A DNA stretch of 64,000 nucleotides from Caulobacter sp. CCUG 60055 (GTDB lineage: Bacteria; Pseudomonadota; Alphaproteobacteria; Caulobacterales; Caulobacteraceae), in the NCBI RefSeq assembly GCF_022750545.1, contig NZ_PUIC01000002.1, positions 268,062 through 332,061 on the forward strand, read 5' to 3'. Both the position numbers and the translations under genes were made by a program. The notes under the pieces are model-generated. The model saw only the letters and a program-made list of their open reading frames with translations, was not told the origin of the DNA and ran no database searches. Of this stretch, positions 59,844 through 64,000 are shown piece after piece; within the stretch, counting starts at the first letter, position 1; every line of letters begins with the position of its first letter.

Positions 59844-60323
59844 GTCGGCGTCGCCAGCTCGCCGCAAGCTCCAGCGCGCCAGAGTGGCCACCAGCACGCC
59901 AAACACCAGCATGGCGGCAAGGTTCAGGCTCAAGAAGGCCAGCGTGACATGCTTGGGCTTGGGGGCGAACGCCGACAGGGGCACGACAACCAGGTTCATC
60001 ACCACGAACACCCCGACGCCGAACGCCAGACCCGCCGCCAGGGGCCGTGACACCAGCCATGGCAAACGCCGGGTCGGCAGGGCGTAGACGCTTGCGATCA
60101 CGATCGACATGAGGATCTGCAGCAATAGACCCAGCGCGATGGCGCCGCCGCCCCCCGAATAGGCCGCCATGCCCAGCACGCCGCTGGCGATCGACTGCAG
60201 GATTCGCGCGGGCGGAGCGTGGTTGATCATCGATGCGGCGACGATGTCGACCAGGCCCGCCACGACGCCGGCGGTCAGCGCGGCTTTCAGGCGGGCCTCG
60301 ATCGATTGGGCGGCTGGCTTCAC
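59829..60323 (-). CDS. Uncharacterised four-helix membrane protein
   Basis: Protein of 164 residues with four hydrophobic helices (around ALTAGVVAGLVDIVAASMI, GVLGMAAYSGGGGAIALGLL, LLLQILMSIVIASVYAL and AAGLAFGVGVFVVMNLVVVPL) and a fifth near the end. The GLVAG start and the PxSAF turn are common in conserved alphaproteobacterial membrane proteins without assigned function. Its 15-base overlap with the GlxA-type gene is tail to tail. Confidence 0.75.
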   Translation of the reverse strand: MKPAAQSIEARLKAALTAGVVAGLVDIVAASMINHAPPARILQSIASGVLGMAAYSGGGGAIALGLLLQILMSIVIASVYALPTRRLPWLVSRPLAAGLAFGVGVFVVMNLVVVPLSAFAPKPKHVTLAFLSLNLAAMLVFGVLVATLARWSLRRAGDADLVGG

Positions 60324-60408
60324 GTGCTTCTCCCCGAAAGAGGCTCGGCCGGATGGCCTTCAACCTCTCCATGGGAGCCGCAAAAGGTGCGGAGGAGACT
60401 GGGCAAAA

Positions 60409-60438
60409 CCGACAAATACCTCGCCAGTCCCGACAAAT
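60409..60438. promoter_or_regulatory. Direct repeat CCGACAAAT with 21-bp period
   Basis: CCGACAAAT occurs at 60409-60417 and 60430-60438, exactly two helical turns apart, about 90 bases upstream of the membrane-protein gene. A pair of same-face sites suits AraC- or OmpR-type binding. The rest of 60324-60554 shows nothing recognisable. Confidence 0.35.
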
Positions 60439-60554
60439 CGGCCCAGGCGACCGCGTCGTGCCTGGAATCCGAGGCGCCAGGACCTCTTCGTAGCCCCGCA
60501 CGCCCAACGATGTGATCGCGGAACGATGACGGCAGGCTTGGCGGCGACGGGCGG

Positions 60555-61502
60555 TCAGCGGGGACGCGTTGAGACGATCGGGTCCGCCGGGCCGTCTCGC
60601 AGCCAGGCCCAGAGGGCGTTGGCGACGGGGCCGTGGGGCCTGTCGCGGCGACGCGCGGCCGACAGGAGCTCCCGACGACCCGGCATGTGCGGGCCGGTCA
60701 GAGCCATCAGCGCCCCGCTGCGGAGTTCGTCCTCGATCAGGAAGAGCGGCAGGTGGCCCCAAGCCATGGCGTGGAGGATCAGCTCCTTTTTCATGCCATG
60801 GTCGGGGACCGAGCATTGCTGCGCCCCCTCGACGAGGAAGAACTCCTCGGGCGGAGTTCGCCGGGCCGTATCGCGGATCACGCATTGGGTGAAACCACGC
60901 AGCTGATCGGGCGTCAGTTCCGGTGACACCGTGAAGGGCAGGAAGCCGGGCGCGGCGACAGGCACGAGGGTGATCTCGTCCAGGGGCAAGACCTCCAGCC
61001 GAGGATCCGACGCTGAGGTGCGATGGAAGATCAGGTCGGCCTCGCCCTCCAGCAGCCGCTCGACCGGGCCGCCAATCGCGTCGTAGTCCAGGTGCAGCCG
61101 CGTGGCTCGGCGCTCCGCGAAGAAGGCGCCCAACAGGGCCAGCATCCGCGGCCGTGGACAGAGATCGCCGAGCACCACGCGCAGGACGGTTTCCTCGCCG
61201 TTGGCCAGTTGCCGCGCATAGGTCGCGAGGTTGTCAACCTCCCGCAGGGTCAGTCGGACGCGAGCGTGGAACAGGCGGCCCGCCTCGGTAAGGCTCACGC
61301 GATATCCGCCGCGATCCAGCAGCGCTAGGCCAAGCCGCGCCTCTAGCCGGGCGACCGCGGCGAATACGGAGGGGTGTGTCCGGTTCAACGCCAAGCCGGC
61401 GGCCTGGAAGCTGCCGGCTGTGGCCACCGCGTCGAAGCATTGCAGGTCGTGCAGCTTGAGATCGCTGATTGTCGGAATTTTCGACAGAGATTGCTCGATC
61501 AT
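60555..61502 (-). CDS. LysR-family transcriptional regulator
   Basis: Protein of 315 residues: winged helix (LHDLQCFDAVATAGSFQAAGL, HPSVFAAVARLEARLGLALLDR) followed by a periplasmic-binding-protein-like effector domain. The first helix-turn-helix has SFQAAGLALNRTHPSV in place of the usual S.T.AA..L..SQP, so it is slightly divergent. It is divergent from the PcaD-like gene across 77 bases and is its probable regulator. Confidence 0.88.
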   Translation of the reverse strand: MIEQSLSKIPTISDLKLHDLQCFDAVATAGSFQAAGLALNRTHPSVFAAVARLEARLGLALLDRGGYRVSLTEAGRLFHARVRLTLREVDNLATYARQLANGEETVLRVVLGDLCPRPRMLALLGAFFAERRATRLHLDYDAIGGPVERLLEGEADLIFHRTSASDPRLEVLPLDEITLVPVAAPGFLPFTVSPELTPDQLRGFTQCVIRDTARRTPPEEFFLVEGAQQCSVPDHGMKKELILHAMAWGHLPLFLIEDELRSGALMALTGPHMPGRRELLSAARRRDRPHGPVANALWAWLRDGPADPIVSTRPR

Positions 61503-61579
61503 AGTAATTTTTATGCGGTGTCGCGCCCTTTAGGACAAGGGGTGTCGGGCGAGGTCGCCCGCTCAAGCGAGGATGCAAG

Positions 61580-62377
61580 ATGACGTCGATCCAACACTTC
61601 ATCACCGGAGACGGCGTCAAGATCGCCTACCGCGTGGATGGCGCGGAGCATCTGCCGGTCCTGGTGCTTTCCAATTCCATCGCCACCGACCACCGGATGT
61701 GGGACGGCCAGATCGAGGCCCTTAGCCGCTCGTTCCGGGTCCTGCGCTATGATACGCGCGGCCACGGCGGCTCGGATGCGCCCGTCGGCGCCTATTCGGC
61801 GGATCGACTGGGCCGCGACGTCCTGGAACTCTTGGACGGTTTGGGCATAGGGGCCGTCGACTTCTGCGGTCTGTCGCTGGGCGGGATGGTGGGCCAATGG
61901 CTGGGGATCCGCGCGCCCGAGCGCCTGAGGCGGCTGGTGCTGTCGAACACGGCCGCCCACCTGGGGCCGGCCGACTATTTCGACCGAATGATCACCCAGG
62001 CCCTGACGAGCCCGAACATGGAGGCGTTCGCCGACATGTTCATCGGCAACTGGTTCCCGGCCGCGATGGTCGCCGGGGGCGGCGAAACCGTCGTCTCCTT
62101 CCGCGAGATGGTGCTGGCGACGTCTCGGACGGGTCTGGCGGGCAGCTTCGCGGCGGTCCGCGATCTCGACTTCCGCCGTTCGCTGCCCGTGATCAACGTC
62201 CCGACCTTGGTGATCGGCGGCGAGGACGACACCGTCACCCTGGCCAGCCACAGCCGCGAGATCGCCGAGGCCATTCCTGGTTCGGAGCTTTTGCTGATGC
62301 CCGGCGTCCACATTCTGAATGTCGAACAACAGGACGCCTTCCTGGCGGCGGTGACAGGCTTCCTGACGCAGCCCTGA
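61580..62377 (+). CDS. 3-oxoadipate enol-lactonase-like alpha/beta hydrolase
   Basis: Protein of 265 residues with the PcaD pattern: SNSIATDHRMWDGQI, YDTRGHGGSDAP, nucleophile Ser99 (FCGLSLGGMVGQWLG), acid Asp216/217 (GGEDD) and His244 (PGVHILNVEQ). PcaD converts 3-oxoadipate enol-lactone to 3-oxoadipate in the beta-ketoadipate pathway. No other pathway genes are nearby, so another small lactone or ester substrate is possible. Divergent LysR gene upstream. Confidence 0.8.
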   Translation: MTSIQHFITGDGVKIAYRVDGAEHLPVLVLSNSIATDHRMWDGQIEALSRSFRVLRYDTRGHGGSDAPVGAYSADRLGRDVLELLDGLGIGAVDFCGLSLGGMVGQWLGIRAPERLRRLVLSNTAAHLGPADYFDRMITQALTSPNMEAFADMFIGNWFPAAMVAGGGETVVSFREMVLATSRTGLAGSFAAVRDLDFRRSLPVINVPTLVIGGEDDTVTLASHSREIAEAIPGSELLLMPGVHILNVEQQDAFLAAVTGFLTQP

Positions 62378-62467
62378 GAAGGGGGCGCGCCGCGCCGTAG
62401 GCCTCGCGATCTGCGTCCCAGCGCCTATGTTGGACGCATCAGGGATCTTCATCGAGCCTCCTATCCC

Positions 62468-63268
62468 ATGACCGAGACCCGCGGCGCGGCGGTTTTGCTG
62501 TCCAGGCCCAGACAGGGTGTGTTGCTGGTGCGTCTGTCGACGGCTCGCACCCTGGCGCGCCACTATCACGCAGAGCATGGCCTGGGCTTGATGGAAGCGG
62601 GCGCGCACCTGTCGGCGAGCGGTCGCGGCGAGGTGGAGGCCAGCGCCGGGCAGGTCATCACCGTCAACCCCGGCGAGGTGCACGACGGAAGACCCCTAGG
62701 CGAGACGCTCAGGCGTTGGTCCATGGTCTATCTCGACACGGACCTTCTGGCGCGAGCCTGGAGTGAGATCAGCCCGGCCGCCGCGTCGTTCGAATTCCTT
62801 CGCCCCGTTTGCGCAGATCCGGGGAGCGTGCGCAGCGTGAGACGCCTCTTGGCCCGCACGATCGCCGATGGAGAGGATCCGCTGGCCATTGAGGAACTGA
62901 TTCCAGGCCTTCTGGCGCGCCTTGGCGTGGCCCGGAGTGTTTCGGCCCGCGCGACCGCTTCCAGAATAAGCCGCTCTAAGGCCCTGATCGACGCCGATCC
63001 CGCCCAGCCGATCAGCCTGGCTGAGCTGGCGACCGAGGCGGGCCTCTCGCGCTTCGAGACCGTGAGGGCCTTCGCCAAGGTCTTCGGCGTGACGCCCTAT
63101 GCCTATGTCGTCGAGCGCCGCCTGCTGAACGCCCGCCGATTGATCGTCTCGGGCGAGCCCCTGGCCAGCGCGGCGCTGGAGGCGGGGTTCGCCGACCAGA
63201 GTCATATGCATCGGCTCTTCGTCCGTCGCTATGGCTACACGCCCGGGGCCCTGGCCCGCGCGGCCTGA
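62468..63268 (+). CDS. AraC-family regulator with cupin sensor domain
   Basis: Protein of 266 residues. N-terminal cupin-type sensor (HYHAEHGLGLMEAGAHLS, ITVNPGEVHDG) and C-terminal AraC helix-turn-helix (ISLAELATEAGLSRFETVRAF, AALEAGFADQSHMHRLFVRRYG). Lies 90 bases after the PcaD-like gene and 70 bases before a GNAT gene on the same strand. Related proteins often control LysE-type exporters. Confidence 0.87.
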   Translation: MTETRGAAVLLSRPRQGVLLVRLSTARTLARHYHAEHGLGLMEAGAHLSASGRGEVEASAGQVITVNPGEVHDGRPLGETLRRWSMVYLDTDLLARAWSEISPAAASFEFLRPVCADPGSVRSVRRLLARTIADGEDPLAIEELIPGLLARLGVARSVSARATASRISRSKALIDADPAQPISLAELATEAGLSRFETVRAFAKVFGVTPYAYVVERRLLNARRLIVSGEPLASAALEAGFADQSHMHRLFVRRYGYTPGALARAA

Positions 63269-63337
63269 GGCGCAACATCGTTCAATCCGCGCCTGGGGCG
63301 AGGCGGCATGTCATTGGCCGCAACCCGAGGAACACCC

Positions 63338-63889
63338 ATGAGCGACCTGTCGATCCGCATCTGCCGCGACGAAGATTTTCCCGCGATGCTGGACATCATC
63401 AACGACGCGGCGCGCCGATATCGCGGCGCGGTTCCGGACGACTGTCTGGGCGAGCCGTACATGCCCGACCATGAGCTGGAGCATGAGGTCGACGCGGGCG
63501 TGCGGTTCTGGGCGTGCGAAGATGAGCGCGGCGCGCTTATTGGCGTCATGGGCCTGCAGCGAGTCGACGACGTTCACTTGATCCGCCATGCCTATGTATC
63601 GACCCCGGCTCAGGGACGCGGCGTGGGCGGAGCGCTGATCCGCCACTTGGTCGCCAAGAGCGAGGAACCGATCTTGGTGGGAACCTGGGCGGCGGCGGCC
63701 TGGGCGATCGGCTTCTACCGCAAGCACGGTTTCGCGCTGGCTTCGCCCGCGGAGGCGCAGGCGCTGCTGCGGCGCTACTGGACGGTGTCCGAGCGCCAGA
63801 TCGAGACTTCGGTCGTGCTGACACGGGACCTGCCGCCCATCGAAGGCTCGGGTCGGCCGGAGACGGCGGCCGACGTTGTCTCAGCCTGA
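63338..63889 (+). CDS. GNAT-family N-acetyltransferase
   Basis: Protein of about 183 residues from ATG 63338 (MSDLSIRICRDEDF), preferred over 63308. Acetyl-CoA-binding loop AQGRGVGGALIRHLV and the late FYRKHGFALAS are typical. The acceptor is unknown. Follows the AraC gene closely. Confidence 0.85.
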   Translation: MSDLSIRICRDEDFPAMLDIINDAARRYRGAVPDDCLGEPYMPDHELEHEVDAGVRFWACEDERGALIGVMGLQRVDDVHLIRHAYVSTPAQGRGVGGALIRHLVAKSEEPILVGTWAAAAWAIGFYRKHGFALASPAEAQALLRRYWTVSERQIETSVVLTRDLPPIEGSGRPETAADVVSA

Positions 63890-64000
63890 GGCTCGCCATG
63901 GGGTCCTGGAGGGCGTGCCGGCGGTCTAACGCTGACTTGTCCCAGTCTGAGCTGTGAGGACGGGGATTGGGGCGGGTGAAGTGTGAATCGGCGTGGAAAA
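63890..64000. other. Non-coding window end
   Basis: No gene is visible. The stretch contains CGGCGGTCTAACGCTGACTTGTCCCAG and a G-rich tail; its opening loosely resembles the non-coding sequence just after the amidase (47395-47440). It may be the edge of an insertion element that continues past the window. Confidence 0.3.

Noticed and set aside
63890..64000. Left end of an IS21-type element
   Set aside because: The G-rich tail looks vaguely like repeated sequences ahead of istA, but no transposase or terminal repeat is inside the window, so it cannot be supported.

Overview
The window is a GC-rich, gene-dense chromosomal segment of an alphaproteobacterium, most likely Caulobacteraceae (Caulobacter/Phenylobacterium-like). 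The grounds are five TonB-dependent receptors (two of the Xanthomonas/Caulobacter oligosaccharide type), two FecI/FecR surface-signalling modules, S9 and M28 peptidases, and frequent GTG/TTG or overlapping starts. No rRNA, tRNA, CRISPR array or intact insertion sequence was seen. Identifications rest on motif recognition by eye; no database search was run.

Layout. 0-5.5 kb: C-terminus of a serine hydrolase, a dipeptide-epimerase-like enolase translationally coupled to a POT peptide transporter, and a membrane M28 peptidase. 5.8-16 kb: a 2755-residue autotransporter divergent from a membrane-anchored winged-helix/TPR regulator; a tandem 11-bp repeat lies between them. 16.7-22.4 kb: a TonB receptor converging on an AraC regulator and a sensor-kinase/NarL-type pair. 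22.7-25.2 kb: a tight operon of alpha/beta hydrolase, cupin, isochorismatase-like hydrolase and a membrane protein. 25.4-34.7 kb: STN-type receptor, FecI, FecR, a second receptor and a PHP-type hydrolase, converging on an amidohydrolase and a streptothricin-acetyltransferase-like GNAT.

38.2-47.4 kb is the most interesting block: an Lnt-like nitrilase, a FadR-type GntR regulator, a TonB receptor, an S9 peptidase, a DUF1185 protein and an amidase. Every divergent or upstream control region in it carries an AT-rich near-palindrome of the form TATTTATnATnATAAATA, so the six genes look like one regulon for import and hydrolysis of an amide or peptide substrate. The block is bracketed by decayed IS6-family transposase remnants in the same orientation (37.0-38.1 and 47.4-47.5 kb), with another remnant at 56.8 kb.

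47.7-53.0 kb is a second FecI-FecR-STN receptor module ending in a ComEC-like metallo-beta-lactamase protein. 53.2-56.5 kb holds an unrecognised protein of about 1115 residues with a segment faintly reminiscent of MACPF pore formers. 57-64 kb contains a LysE exporter, SnoaL-like and hotdog proteins, a GlxA-type regulator, a membrane protein, a LysR regulator divergent from a PcaD-like hydrolase, an AraC regulator and a GNAT.
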